DNA of 64,000 bases from Dinoroseobacter sp049800775 (GCF_049800775.1 NZ_JBNAFR010000002.1:186001-250000), one strand, 5' to 3'. Positions 25,617 through 33,195 are shown, numbered from the stretch's first letter. Translations and numbers: made by a program. Notes: generated by a model from the letters alone, not told the origin.

Positions 25617-25642
25617 GGCGCGCCCAACATGTTGGGCGCGCC
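25617..25642. repeat. Perfect 26-bp palindrome upstream of the agmatinase-like gene
   Basis: The half-site GGCGCGCCCAACA is followed directly by its reverse complement, with no spacer. It lies 96 bp before the agmatinase-like start and 75 bp beyond the terminator of the alcohol dehydrogenase. It could be an operator for a dimeric regulator or a cruciform/hairpin element. The palindrome at 8863-8886 has the same plan: GC-rich outer arms around a CA-CATG-TG-like centre. Confidence 0.6.
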
Positions 25643-25710
25643 CCCGTGCCCCGTGCCCGGGCGGTCGGATCCGGATGCGCAGACGGGGCAGGCGCGTGGC
25701 CCGTGGGCAC

Positions 25711-25740
25711 GAAAAAGCGCGCGTCCCGGAGGACGCGCGC
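25711..25740 (-). terminator. Intrinsic terminator of the PQQ alcohol dehydrogenase gene
   Basis: On the minus strand: GCGCGCGTCC, loop TCCG, GGACGCGCGC, then TTTTTC. A perfect 10-bp stem plus T tract, 23 bp after the stop codon. Confidence 0.85.
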
Positions 25741-25762
25741 CATGATCGGTCTGTCGCGTGGT

Positions 25763-27529
25763 TTACTTGGACGCGTACTGCTTGGGCAGACGGAATGTCC
25801 AGACCATGCCACCCTGGTTCAGGTAGTTGACCTTCTTGGCCACTTCACCACCCCAGAGCGGAACCGCGCCGCCCCAGCCGGAGACCACTGAGACGAACTG
25901 CTCGCCGTCCTGCTCCCAGGTGACGGGCTGGCCGACAATGCCGGACCCGGTCTGGAAGGACCAGAGCGTCTCGCCTGTCTCGTCATCCAGCGCGATGAAC
26001 TCGCCTTCCGGGGTGCCGAAGAACACCAGGCCGCCGGCCGTGGTCATCACACCGCCCCAGAGCGGCGCGTCGTTCTTGTAGTTCCACTTGATCTCGCCGG
26101 TATCCGGGTCGATCGCCTTCAGAGAGCCGATATGGTCCTCGAAGAGCGGCTTGATGGTGAAGCCGGAGCCGAGATAGGCCGCGCCCTTCTTGTAGGTGAT
26201 CGGCTCGTTCCAGATATCCATGCCCCATTCGTTGGAGGGCACGTAGAAGTTGCCGGTGTTCTGGCTGAAGGACATCGGCATCCAGTTCTTGCCGCCGAGG
26301 AAGCCCGGAACCGCGAAGACGGTTTCGCCCTTCTTGCCATCGGCTGCTGCCGCCGGATCGCCCGGACGGTTTTCTTCAACGAAGATCGGACGGCCCGTAT
26401 CGTCGATGCCGGAGGCCCAGCTGATCTGCTCGACAAAGGGAACCGCTGAGACATAGCCGCCATCGGCCGCGTCGAGCACGTAGAAGAACCCGTTCCGGTC
26501 GGCGGTCGCCAGACGCTCGTTTCCGTCGCGGTCGTTATAGGCGACGACTTCGTTCACACCGTCGAAATCCCAGCCTTCGCGCGGCGTGGTCTGGAAGTGC
26601 CACTTGATCTCGCCGGTGGCGGGATCGATGCCCAGACGGGAGGCGGCATAGAGGTTGTCGCCGGTATTGCCCTCAGTGGGCTCGCCCGCGCCACGCAGGT
26701 GGCTGTTCCAGGGGGCCGGGTTGCCCGTGCCGAAGATCAGCGTGTCGGTGCGTGCGTCATAGGACCCGCCGAGCCAGGTTGCCCCGCCGCCGGTCTTCCA
26801 CATGTCGCCGGGCCAGGTGGCGTTCAGCGTGCCGGTCATGGTCGACGGCTCGCCGTTCAGCTCGCCCATGTGGCCTTCGATGACCGGACGCTTCCAGACC
26901 AGATCGCCGGTCTCTGCATCGCGGGCCTCGACGGCACCGACGATCCCGAACTCACCACCGGAATTGCCGGTGATCACCAGGCCGTTCACGATGAGCGGGG
27001 CCGCAGTGTAGGAGTAGCCCGCCTTGTAATCGGCGATCTTCTTGCGCCAGACCACATCACCGGTTTTTAGGTCGAGTGCCACGATACGCGCGTCGAGCGT
27101 GCCGAAGAAGAACTTGTCGCCATGGATCGCGCCACCGCGGTTGATCACGTCACAGCAGGGCAGGATGCCTTCGGGCAGACGGGCATCATACTGCCACAGT
27201 TCCTTGCCGGTTTTGACGTCGATCGCGTAGACCCGGCTGTAGGAGCCGGTGATATACATCACGCCATCATAGATCAGCGGCTGGGTTTCCTGACCGCGCT
27301 GCTTTTCGCCGCCGAGGCTGAAGGCCCAGGCCGGAACCAGGTTCTCGACATTTTCCTTGTTCAGGGTGTCGAGCGGAGAGTACCGCTGCAGGTCGCGCCC
27401 CATCCCGTTCGTCAGGATGCGACTGGTATCTGCCTGATCGTTGGCCAGGTCTTGTTCCGTGACGCCTTCTGCATAGGCCGCGCTGGTGGCGACGACTGCA
27501 GCTGTCACGGCGGCGATAAACCGGTTCAT
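25763..27529 (-). CDS. exaF: PQQ-dependent alcohol dehydrogenase, lanthanide-type (ExaF/PedH-like)
   Basis: A 588-residue periplasmic quinoprotein. The signal peptide ends near residue 20 (SAAYA/EGVTEQ), and the mature part is an eight-bladed beta-propeller. Visible active-site features are the adjacent-Cys disulfide ring C125-C126 (GILPCCDVINRG), metal ligands E193 (GGEFG) and N270 (GTGNPAPW), the catalytic D321, and D323 in GWDFDGVNE. The Asp two residues after the catalytic Asp marks lanthanide-dependent XoxF/ExaF/PedH enzymes and is absent from calcium enzymes. LVPAWAFSLGGEKQRGQETQP resembles ethanol-type (ExaF/PedH) more than XoxF. The start follows GGAGGAAAAC. Electrons probably pass to cytochromes c encoded nearby. 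PQQ synthesis genes are not in the window. Confidence 0.9.
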   Translation of the reverse strand: MNRFIAAVTAAVVATSAAYAEGVTEQDLANDQADTSRILTNGMGRDLQRYSPLDTLNKENVENLVPAWAFSLGGEKQRGQETQPLIYDGVMYITGSYSRVYAIDVKTGKELWQYDARLPEGILPCCDVINRGGAIHGDKFFFGTLDARIVALDLKTGDVVWRKKIADYKAGYSYTAAPLIVNGLVITGNSGGEFGIVGAVEARDAETGDLVWKRPVIEGHMGELNGEPSTMTGTLNATWPGDMWKTGGGATWLGGSYDARTDTLIFGTGNPAPWNSHLRGAGEPTEGNTGDNLYAASRLGIDPATGEIKWHFQTTPREGWDFDGVNEVVAYNDRDGNERLATADRNGFFYVLDAADGGYVSAVPFVEQISWASGIDDTGRPIFVEENRPGDPAAAADGKKGETVFAVPGFLGGKNWMPMSFSQNTGNFYVPSNEWGMDIWNEPITYKKGAAYLGSGFTIKPLFEDHIGSLKAIDPDTGEIKWNYKNDAPLWGGVMTTAGGLVFFGTPEGEFIALDDETGETLWSFQTGSGIVGQPVTWEQDGEQFVSVVSGWGGAVPLWGGEVAKKVNYLNQGGMVWTFRLPKQYASK

Positions 27530-27632
27530 GCGGTTTTCCTCCATGGTGTTGCTGTCCCTAAGACTCCCGTTTTGCGGGAGCTCCTCTGGCATATGTGTCC
27601 CTCAGAATCCGGCGGTGGACCTATTGCACAAT

Positions 27633-27640
27633 AGTCGTAA
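27633..27640 (+). promoter_or_regulatory. Candidate response-regulator box between exaF and the 27773 gene
   Basis: AGTCGTAA in the 243-bp divergent region between the alcohol dehydrogenase (start 27529, minus) and the exported protein at 27773 (plus), within an AT-rich stretch. Fits [A/G]GTCG[C/T]A[A/T]. Confidence 0.35.
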
Positions 27641-27772
27641 GCTGACTCAAAGACTTGTATTTATGGCCAAATCCCCTTTATTTGCGCGGTTCACAGGGGC
27701 GTGAGCGCGGCACGAAAGTCGCAGATATCCGACCGCGCGGGCGACGTATTCTGGGCCCAAGGAGGAGTGTTC

Positions 27773-28354
27773 ATGCCGTTCAAGACCCCAGTCCCGATCC
27801 TGTTGACGCGCATTTGCCGGGCCGTTCTGGCCTGTGCGGGGGCCTGTTGCCTCGGGGGGATCATGGCGACCTCGGCCTCGGCCGACGTCGCGACCCGCGC
27901 CGTTTACCTCGAAGCGCAGGATGGCACGCGTCTCGCCATAGCCGATCTGCTGATCGAGGACGGCGCCTATGACTTGTCCCTGCGGGACGCGCCCTTCTCG
28001 GATCACTTCCTGTCCATGCGCCCGTTCAAATGCCTTGCCGGGGCAGAGAAGCATTGGTGCTACGTCCCGTATCCCTACGAGAACGCCCGCAACATCAGTA
28101 CCGAGTTCACGGATCTGGAATACGACCTGCTGTTTTTGTGGAAAGGGGCAGGCGAATACGGGATCAACATGTGGAACGGCGTCTACTACAAGCTGGAGGC
28201 CGAGGGCGACCGGCTGGTGGGCGTCATGCATGAGATGGATATGGATATCCTCTCGGCTCCGCCCGAGGATGGCGATCTGCGCCCGGTGCGCGCTGCCGAT
28301 CTGGAACCCGCAGAGCCGGACAGCCATTGGCTGCCGCGGCTGGTCATTGAATAG
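27773..28354 (+). CDS. Exported protein of unknown function in the quinoprotein locus
   Basis: A 193-residue protein that I do not recognise. The start at 27773 follows GGAGG. The N-terminus (MPFKTPVPILLTRICRAVLACAGACCLGGIMATSASA) is a signal peptide, so it is probably periplasmic. The mature part is acidic, with two cysteines spaced as CLAGAEKHWC that could form a disulfide, followed by many aromatic residues (YVPYPYENARN, INMWNGVYYKLE). It diverges from the alcohol dehydrogenase gene and converges on a cytochrome gene. A helper for the dehydrogenase or its signalling is plausible from position only. Confidence 0.75.
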   Translation: MPFKTPVPILLTRICRAVLACAGACCLGGIMATSASADVATRAVYLEAQDGTRLAIADLLIEDGAYDLSLRDAPFSDHFLSMRPFKCLAGAEKHWCYVPYPYENARNISTEFTDLEYDLLFLWKGAGEYGINMWNGVYYKLEAEGDRLVGVMHEMDMDILSAPPEDGDLRPVRAADLEPAEPDSHWLPRLVIE

Positions 28355-28411
28355 GCGCGGAGGGGAGGGGCAACCTTTGCGATCACCCCGCCCCCTTTGG
28401 GTCCGGCGCGG

Positions 28412-28825
28412 TTACTCGTCCAGCGCCTTGTTCATCTCTACATCCGAGATGCTTTCGAGATAGGCGAGGATGAAATCCTGCACCGTGCGATCCGTGATCC
28501 CCACATGGCGCATCTTGGTGCCCGGCATGAAACCCTGGTTGTCTTCCATCCAGGCGCGCAGGGCGGCCGGGGTCCAGACGATGCCCGAGGCCTCGAGCGC
28601 GATGGAATAATCGTAATCCTCGACCATGCCCGCAGCGCGGCCCACGATGTTCTGCAGCGTGGGGCCATAGCTTTCATGGTCGGAATCAGGCGCGTGGCAG
28701 CGGCGGCATTCGGAGTTGTACAGGGTCTCGCCCGCGGTCACCTTCACCGCGTCAAAGGTTTCTGCCGTGGCGGTCGGAGCATACAGGCTCAGACCAAGGG
28801 CTGCGGCGATCAGAATTCGGGTCAT
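28412..28825 (-). CDS. Periplasmic c-type cytochrome (candidate electron acceptor of ExaF)
   Basis: A 137-residue secreted monohaem cytochrome. The signal peptide (MTRILIAAALGLSLYAPTATA) is followed by the haem c site CRRCH (SECRRCHAPDSD), YGPTLQNIVGRAAG, and a Met-containing distal loop near GFMPGTKMRHVG. Class I cytochromes of this type accept electrons from PQQ alcohol dehydrogenases and pass them to oxidases. The start at 28825 has GGAGG just upstream. The 149-bp divergent region towards 28975 carries two candidate response-regulator boxes. A frame extending upstream lacks a signal-peptide start and was not used. Confidence 0.92.
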   Translation of the reverse strand: MTRILIAAALGLSLYAPTATAETFDAVKVTAGETLYNSECRRCHAPDSDHESYGPTLQNIVGRAAGMVEDYDYSIALEASGIVWTPAALRAWMEDNQGFMPGTKMRHVGITDRTVQDFILAYLESISDVEMNKALDE

Positions 28826-28917
28826 GTCGTCCTCCATTGAGTGCCTGCACGCTAGGCCAAGCGGGCGCTCGGGGACTTGAGCTAGGTCAACAGAGGCGCC
28901 CGCTTGCATGACGCTTT

Positions 28918-28952
28918 AGTCGTATTTGACGCGGCTCGCCCATAGGTAGAAT
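28918..28952 (+). promoter_or_regulatory. Candidate activated promoter of the 28975 binding-protein gene
   Basis: AGTCGTAT at 28918-28925 directly precedes TTGACG (28926-28931); TAGAAT at 28947-28952 follows after 15 bases. A box abutting the -35 is the classical place for a response regulator that contacts sigma. The predicted transcript would start about 15 bases before the ATG at 28975. The 15-base spacer is shorter than ideal. Confidence 0.4.
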
Positions 28953-28960
28953 ATGCGACC
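28953..28960 (-). promoter_or_regulatory. Candidate response-regulator box near the 28975 transcription start
   Basis: GGTCGCAT on the minus strand. With its flanks (ATGCGACCATTG on the plus strand) it matches the site at 35509 at 11 of 12 positions. It lies just after the TAGAAT -10 candidate; orientation also fits control of the divergent cytochrome gene. Confidence 0.35.
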
Positions 28961-28974
28961 ATTGGGAGGGTTTC

Positions 28975-29949
28975 ATGACCTGTATGTCACGTATTTTGAC
29001 CGGCGCTGCGGCGCTGGTGATCTCGACCGTTGCCGCCTTTGCCGACATGCCGGTGCTGCGCGCGCAAGTGCTGAAATTCGGCACGGTGAACTGGGAACTC
29101 GACACGATCAAGCATCACGGGCTGGACACCGCGAACGGGTTCGACCTGCAGGTGACGGGCGTGGCCGGGGGCGCGGCGGCCAAGGTCGCCTTTCAGGGCG
29201 GGGCGACGGATGTGATCGTGTCCGACTGGCTCTGGGTCGCGCGGCAGCGGGCGGCGGGCAAGGATTACGTGTTCATCCCCTATTCCAAGGCCGTGGGCGG
29301 CGTCATGGTGCCCGAAGGCAGCCCGGCGCAATCCCTCGCGGATCTCAAGGGCGACAAGATCGGGATCGCGGGCGGGCCGCTCGACAAGAGCTGGCTGATC
29401 CTGCAGGCCTATGCCCAGCAGCAATACGGGTTCGACCTTGCCGCCGAGACCGAGCAGGTCTTTGGCGCGCCGCCGCTGATCTTCAAGACCGCCCTGCAGG
29501 GCGATCTCGGCGGGGCGATCAATTTCTGGCATTTCATGGCCAAGATGGGCGCTTCGGGGATGCGCCAGCTGGTCTCGGTGGGCGATGCCGCCGAGGCGCT
29601 GGGGCTGGACAGTGAAACACCACTTCTGGGCTACGTGGTCACGGGCGAGATGCTGGCGGAGCATCCCGAGCTTGTGGCGGGCCTGTCGGCGGCTTCGCGC
29701 AGCGCCAAGGACATGCTGGCCGGGAATGACGCGGAATGGGACCGTTTGCGCGGGCGCATGAATGCCAAGACCGATGCGCAGTTCGAGGCGCTCAAGGCCG
29801 GGTTCCGGGCGGGCATTCCCGCCGAGGGGCCCGTGGATGAAGAGGCCGCGGCCCGCATGCTCGCCCTGATGGTTGAGCTGGGCGGAGAGGATCTGCTGGG
29901 GGCGGCGACGGAGCTGCCCGAGGGTGTCTTTGTCAAGCCGGGAAGCTGA
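28975..29949 (+). CDS. ABC transporter substrate-binding protein (NitT/TauT/SsuA-like)
   Basis: A 324-residue periplasmic protein of the SsuA/THI5-like (NMT1) class. A signal peptide (MSRILTGAAALVISTVAAFA) is followed by KFGTVNWELDTIKHHGLD, AAKVAFQGGATDVIVSDWLWVARQRAAG, and PLDKSWLILQAYAQQQYGFDL, typical of binding proteins for sulfonate- or pyrimidine-like ligands. The ligand is unknown. Its stop overlaps the start region of an ATPase gene, but no permease gene follows, so the importer is incomplete here. It has a candidate activated promoter shared in logic with the quinoprotein genes, which suggests uptake of a substrate, metal complex or cofactor tied to alcohol oxidation. Confidence 0.85.
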   Translation: MTCMSRILTGAAALVISTVAAFADMPVLRAQVLKFGTVNWELDTIKHHGLDTANGFDLQVTGVAGGAAAKVAFQGGATDVIVSDWLWVARQRAAGKDYVFIPYSKAVGGVMVPEGSPAQSLADLKGDKIGIAGGPLDKSWLILQAYAQQQYGFDLAAETEQVFGAPPLIFKTALQGDLGGAINFWHFMAKMGASGMRQLVSVGDAAEALGLDSETPLLGYVVTGEMLAEHPELVAGLSAASRSAKDMLAGNDAEWDRLRGRMNAKTDAQFEALKAGFRAGIPAEGPVDEEAAARMLALMVELGGEDLLGAATELPEGVFVKPGS

Positions 29950-30682
29950 GCTGGTCCGGCTGCCCGTGGCGCGCGAGACCCAGGACCCCACGGGCGCGCC
30001 CCCGGCGCCCGGGACGGGCAAGCCGCTTGTTGCGCTGACCCTTGCGGAGATGCGCTATGATGACGGCACGCTGGTTCTGGGCGGGCTCGACCTGACCCTG
30101 CGCGCGGGCGAGACGCTGGCCATCACCGGGCCCTCCGGGGTCGGGAAATCCACCCTGCTACGCATTCTGGCCGGTCTCGAGACCCGCTATACCGGCACGC
30201 TGCAGATGCCCGACCGGGTGGCGATGGTGTTTCAGGAGCCGACCCTGCTGCCCTGGCGCTCGGCCCGGGACAACATCCGACTGGCCACGGGGCTCTCCAG
30301 TGCGGGCGCGCTGGACGCCTTGGCCGAGGTCGGTCTGGCCGATCACGCCAGCCAGTACCCGACCCAGATGTCCCTCGGCCAGCAGCGGCGCCTGTCCCTC
30401 GCGCGGGCCTTTGGCAGCGCGCCGGATGTGCTCCTGCTTGATGAGCCCTTCGTCTCGCTCGATCCCGAGCTGGCGGAGGAGATGATGGTGCTCTTTGCGC
30501 GGCTCCGCGCCGCCCGGGGGCTGGCCACGGTGCTCGTCACCCATGTGGAGGCGGAGGCCAAGATGCTGGCCTCGCGGATCGTCACCCTGTCGGGGAGCCC
30601 GGCCCGCCTGGGCGAAGAGCGTCAGAACAAGGGCGCGTATTTCCAGTTATCCGCATCCGGGGTGACCTCGTCCAAATCATAG
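29924..30682 (+). CDS. ABC transporter ATP-binding protein (SsuB/TauB-like), partner permease absent
   Basis: About 252 residues if the GTG at 29924 is used; the GTG at 29966 is an alternative giving 238. It has Walker A GPSGVGKST, Q-loop VFQEPTLLPWRSARDNI (the SsuB/TauB-type LPW motif), signature MSLGQQRRLSLARA, Walker B VLLLDEPFVSLD and the switch His in VLVTHVEAEA. It overlaps the 3' end of the binding-protein gene and is clearly its partner. Its last 61 bp overlap the 3' end of the convergent Sel1-repeat gene. The expected membrane subunit is not found on either side, which suggests a deletion at this boundary or a permease elsewhere. Confidence 0.88.
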   Translation: MSLSSREAELVRLPVARETQDPTGAPPAPGTGKPLVALTLAEMRYDDGTLVLGGLDLTLRAGETLAITGPSGVGKSTLLRILAGLETRYTGTLQMPDRVAMVFQEPTLLPWRSARDNIRLATGLSSAGALDALAEVGLADHASQYPTQMSLGQQRRLSLARAFGSAPDVLLLDEPFVSLDPELAEEMMVLFARLRAARGLATVLVTHVEAEAKMLASRIVTLSGSPARLGEERQNKGAYFQLSASGVTSSKS

Positions 30683-31173
30683 CCCGCGCCCTGCAGGCGG
30701 CGCGCGGCCTCGACGCCTTCGGCGGCGGCGGCATCGACCATCTGTCGCCCCTTGATCGGGTCCTTCGCGATCCCGCGCCCGCGCAGCAGGTCGATCCCGT
30801 GGTTGAACTTGCCCACCGCATCCCCGGCCTCCGCCGCGCGGCGGTTCCACTCGGCGGCGGCATCGGGGTTTTCCTCGGCACCCAGGCCATTATCGTCGAG
30901 CTGGCTCATCCAGGTCATCGCGCCGGTATAGCCCGCCTCGGCGCAGGTCTCGAAGATTTGCCGCGCAGTGGCGTGATCGCCCGATTTCGTCAGCATGTAG
31001 CCCGAGGCGCACATCACCATGCCGGTCTCGCCCCGGTTGGCCTTGTCGAGCATGGAGCCCCAGGTCATCTCCTCGGGGTTCAGCGTGCCGCCCGGATCGT
31101 CCTCCGCCTCGTCCGCGAGGACCGGCAGGGCGAGCGCGGCGAGCAGGGCCGCAAGGGGGGCGCGCCAGCTCAT
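30622..31173 (-). CDS. Exported Sel1-repeat protein
   Basis: A 183-residue protein with a signal peptide (MSWRAPLAALLAALALPVLA) and Sel1-like helical repeats (MVMCASGYMLTKSGDHATARQIFETCAEAGYTGAM; AEWNRRAAEAGDAVGKFNHGIDLLRGRGIAKDP). Such repeats mediate protein contacts, so an assembly or scaffold role in the periplasm is plausible. It starts within the stop of the ABC-2 permease gene (4-bp ATGA overlap), so it is the last gene of the minus-strand exporter run. Its 3' end overlaps the convergent ATPase gene by 61 bp. Confidence 0.82.
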   Translation of the reverse strand: MSWRAPLAALLAALALPVLADEAEDDPGGTLNPEEMTWGSMLDKANRGETGMVMCASGYMLTKSGDHATARQIFETCAEAGYTGAMTWMSQLDDNGLGAEENPDAAAEWNRRAAEAGDAVGKFNHGIDLLRGRGIAKDPIKGRQMVDAAAAEGVEAARRLQGAGYDLDEVTPDADNWKYAPLF

Positions 31174-31961
31174 CCCTTGCGCTTGATCATGCCGCGCGCC
31201 GGGTCATAACCCCAGAGCGCCAAGGCCATGAAGGCCACGGTCGCCAGCAGGGTCCAGCCCAGGGCGGCGAGGTTCAGACTGCCATAGAGCGCGAAGCGGA
31301 TGAGCTCGACCCCATGGGTGAAGGGATTCACCGCGCATATGTCATGGAGGAGTTCCGAGCTCTCGGCCATTTTCCACAAGGGGTAGAGCGCGGAAGAGAG
31401 AAAGAACATCGGGAAGATCACGAAGTTCATGACCCCGGCGAAATTCTCCAGCTGCTTGATGAAACTGGACAGGGCCAGCCCCAGCGCGCCGAGCATGAGC
31501 CCCGCGATCAACAGGGCCGGAAAGGCCAGCAGATAGCCATGCCAGGGCATGTAGATGCCGAAGGCCGCCGCGATGGCGAGAAAGGCGTAGGCCTGCGCGA
31601 TCGAGATCAGGGTGCCCCCGGTCAGCTTGCAAAACAGCAGCCACCAGCGCGGCAGGGGCGAGGTCAGCAGGAGCCGCATGGACCCCATCTCGCGGTCATA
31701 GACGAGGCTGAGCGAGGATTGCATGCCGTTGAAGAGCAGGATCATCCCGCAGAGCCCCGGGACGATATAGACCTCGTAGGCGATGTAGGTCTGGTAGGGC
31801 GGGATGATAGACAGGCCAAGGGCTGCGCGGAAGCCAGCGGCGAAAACCAGGAGCCAGACCAGGGGCCGGACCAGGGCCGCGATGAAGCGCTCGCGCTGCT
31901 GGATGAAGCGAAAGGCCTCGCGGGAGATGATGGCGCGCAGGGCGATGAGATAGGCATTCAT
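31170..31961 (-). CDS. ABC-2 type permease, PedC-like (PQQ-alcohol-dehydrogenase-associated exporter)
   Basis: A 263-residue membrane protein with six predicted helices. Its ABC-2 pattern includes RERFIAALVRPLVWLLVFAAGF, MILLFNGMQSSLSLVYDREMGSMRLLLTSPLPRW, and FPMFFLSSALYPLWKMAESSELLHDICAVNPFTHGVELIR. The last segment is the ABC-2 signature. It matches the permeases (PedC type) that accompany PQQ alcohol dehydrogenase gene sets, with the ATPase, beta-propeller and binding protein found upstream here in the usual combination. The exported molecule is unknown. Repeat copy D lies between it and the ATPase gene. Confidence 0.88.
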   Translation of the reverse strand: MNAYLIALRAIISREAFRFIQQRERFIAALVRPLVWLLVFAAGFRAALGLSIIPPYQTYIAYEVYIVPGLCGMILLFNGMQSSLSLVYDREMGSMRLLLTSPLPRWWLLFCKLTGGTLISIAQAYAFLAIAAAFGIYMPWHGYLLAFPALLIAGLMLGALGLALSSFIKQLENFAGVMNFVIFPMFFLSSALYPLWKMAESSELLHDICAVNPFTHGVELIRFALYGSLNLAALGWTLLATVAFMALALWGYDPARGMIKRKG

Positions 31962-31982
31962 GGCGCGGGCTCGGCCTGCGGG

Positions 31983-32018
31983 ACCGCCTCCGGCGGGAGT
32001 ATTTGGAGAACAATGAGG
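31983..32018 (-). repeat. Dispersed 3' intergenic element, copy D
   Basis: On the minus strand it reads CTCATTGTTCTCCAAATACT followed by the CCGCCGGAGGCGG hairpin and GTCC, in the 64-bp gap 3' of the ATPase gene. It is nearly identical to copy B 3' of gcvH, 20 kb away. Confidence 0.6.
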
Positions 32019-32025
32019 GGGGCGG

Positions 32026-32745
32026 TCATGCCTCGGCTCCGGTCAGGGCGAGGAAGTGGTCGGTCAGGCTGGCCTTGCCGCGGATGCGGGCCGTGGGTCC
32101 GTCGGCGCGGATCCTGCCCCGGTGCAGGATCAGGAGCTGGTCCGTATCGCGGATCTCGTCGGTCAGGTGGGTCGCCCAGAGCACCGTCAGGTTGCGCGCC
32201 GCGCAGAGGTCGTGGACATGGGCAGTGATGGCCGCGCGCGAGGCGGCGTCGAGCCCCACGGTCGGCTCATCGAGCAGAAGGACTGACGGGTCATGGATGA
32301 GGGCGCGAGCGATCTCGGTCCGGCGGCGGTGCCCGCCATTGAGGTTGCGCACGGTCTCGCGTCGCCGCTCGGTCATGTCCAGAAGGTCCAAGGCGGCATC
32401 GATCCGCCGTGCAGCCTCGGCCCCGGCCAGCCCGTGCAGGGCCGCGAAATAGCTCAGGTTGCGGTCCACGGAAAGCGACATGTCCAGCGTGGTCTGCTGG
32501 AACACCACGCCGATCTCGGCGAGCGCCGCACGCGGAGTCTCCCGCAGGGCGTGCCCGGCCACGGTGATCGCGCCCTCGGCACTGGTGAAGAGCCGCGTCA
32601 GCAGGCCGAACAGCGTGGATTTCCCCGCCCCGTTCGGCCCAAGCAAAGCGCAGAACGCGCCCTGGGGGATGTCAAAGCTGACCTCCGCAAGGGCGCGTTT
32701 GGAGCCGTAGGAAAAGCTCAGATCGCGGACGCTGAGGCCCGTCAC
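32026..32745 (-). CDS. ABC transporter ATP-binding protein of the PedC-like exporter
   Basis: A 239-residue ATPase of the ABC-2 (drug/polysaccharide export) class. It shows Walker A GPNGAGKST, Q-loop VVFQQTTLDMSLSVDRNL, signature LNGGHRRRTEIARAL (GG-HRRR in place of the common SGGQ), Walker B VLLLDEPTVGLD and switch His in VLWATHLTDEI. The variant signature and the short length match the ATPase family described with PQQ-dependent alcohol dehydrogenase systems. It ends 64 bp before its permease partner and follows the 147-residue exported protein gene by 6 bp. Confidence 0.9.
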   Translation of the reverse strand: MTGLSVRDLSFSYGSKRALAEVSFDIPQGAFCALLGPNGAGKSTLFGLLTRLFTSAEGAITVAGHALRETPRAALAEIGVVFQQTTLDMSLSVDRNLSYFAALHGLAGAEAARRIDAALDLLDMTERRRETVRNLNGGHRRRTEIARALIHDPSVLLLDEPTVGLDAASRAAITAHVHDLCAARNLTVLWATHLTDEIRDTDQLLILHRGRIRADGPTARIRGKASLTDHFLALTGAEA

Positions 32746-32751
32746 GCGGTG

Positions 32752-33195
32752 TTACTCAATGGTGATGTCAATGCGCTGGGTCTCTCCTGTGGAGCCTGGG
32801 ATGCGCAGGAAGTAATTGCCTGGCTTGATTGCCACGAAGCCTATTTCCATTTCGCCTGCGTCGTCAAACTCGATGGAGTTCACGCCGAGGGGGCGAATCT
32901 CCAGATCATTGACCACGATCTCGTCGATCCAGATGGCGCGGAAGAATTCCGAGCCTTCGAGGGCCAGCTCGGCAGAGCCGTCGCCTTCGATCTCGAACTC
33001 GTAATAGGTGCCCGAGGTCAGCACCCAGGGCGCCTCGGAGAGCGGGACGCCGGAGCTGAGCGTGATGGGGGGCAGATCGGCCTTGTTGGCCGAAGACAGG
33101 ATGCCAGCGCGGCCCCATTCGTCACGCGGTGCGCCATCGGCGGCGGCAAGGCCGGGCAGGGCGAGCGCGAGGGCGGTGAGGGTCAGGGTTTTCAT
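32752..33195 (-). CDS. Small exported protein of unknown function in the quinoprotein locus
   Basis: A 147-residue protein. The signal peptide MKTLTLTALALALPGLAAA starts at 33195; a longer frame upstream has no signal. The mature part is an acidic, beta-rich domain (WVLTSGTYYEFEIEGDGSAELALEGSEFFRAIWIDEIVV; GFVAIKPGNYFLRIPGS), whose final segment recalls cupredoxin- or SoxY-like beta folds. No metal-binding motif with Cys or a His cluster is visible. It sits between the beta-propeller and exporter genes and belongs to that operon by spacing. Function unknown; a periplasmic partner of the dehydrogenase system is a positional guess. Confidence 0.75.
   Translation of the reverse strand: MKTLTLTALALALPGLAAADGAPRDEWGRAGILSSANKADLPPITLSSGVPLSEAPWVLTSGTYYEFEIEGDGSAELALEGSEFFRAIWIDEIVVNDLEIRPLGVNSIEFDDAGEMEIGFVAIKPGNYFLRIPGSTGETQRIDITIE

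Noticed and set aside
25763..27529. Calcium-type methanol dehydrogenase (MxaF)
   Set aside because: The residue two after the catalytic Asp is Asp (WDFDG), the lanthanide-type pattern, and the N-terminal region resembles ethanol-type enzymes; no mxaI-like small subunit is nearby.
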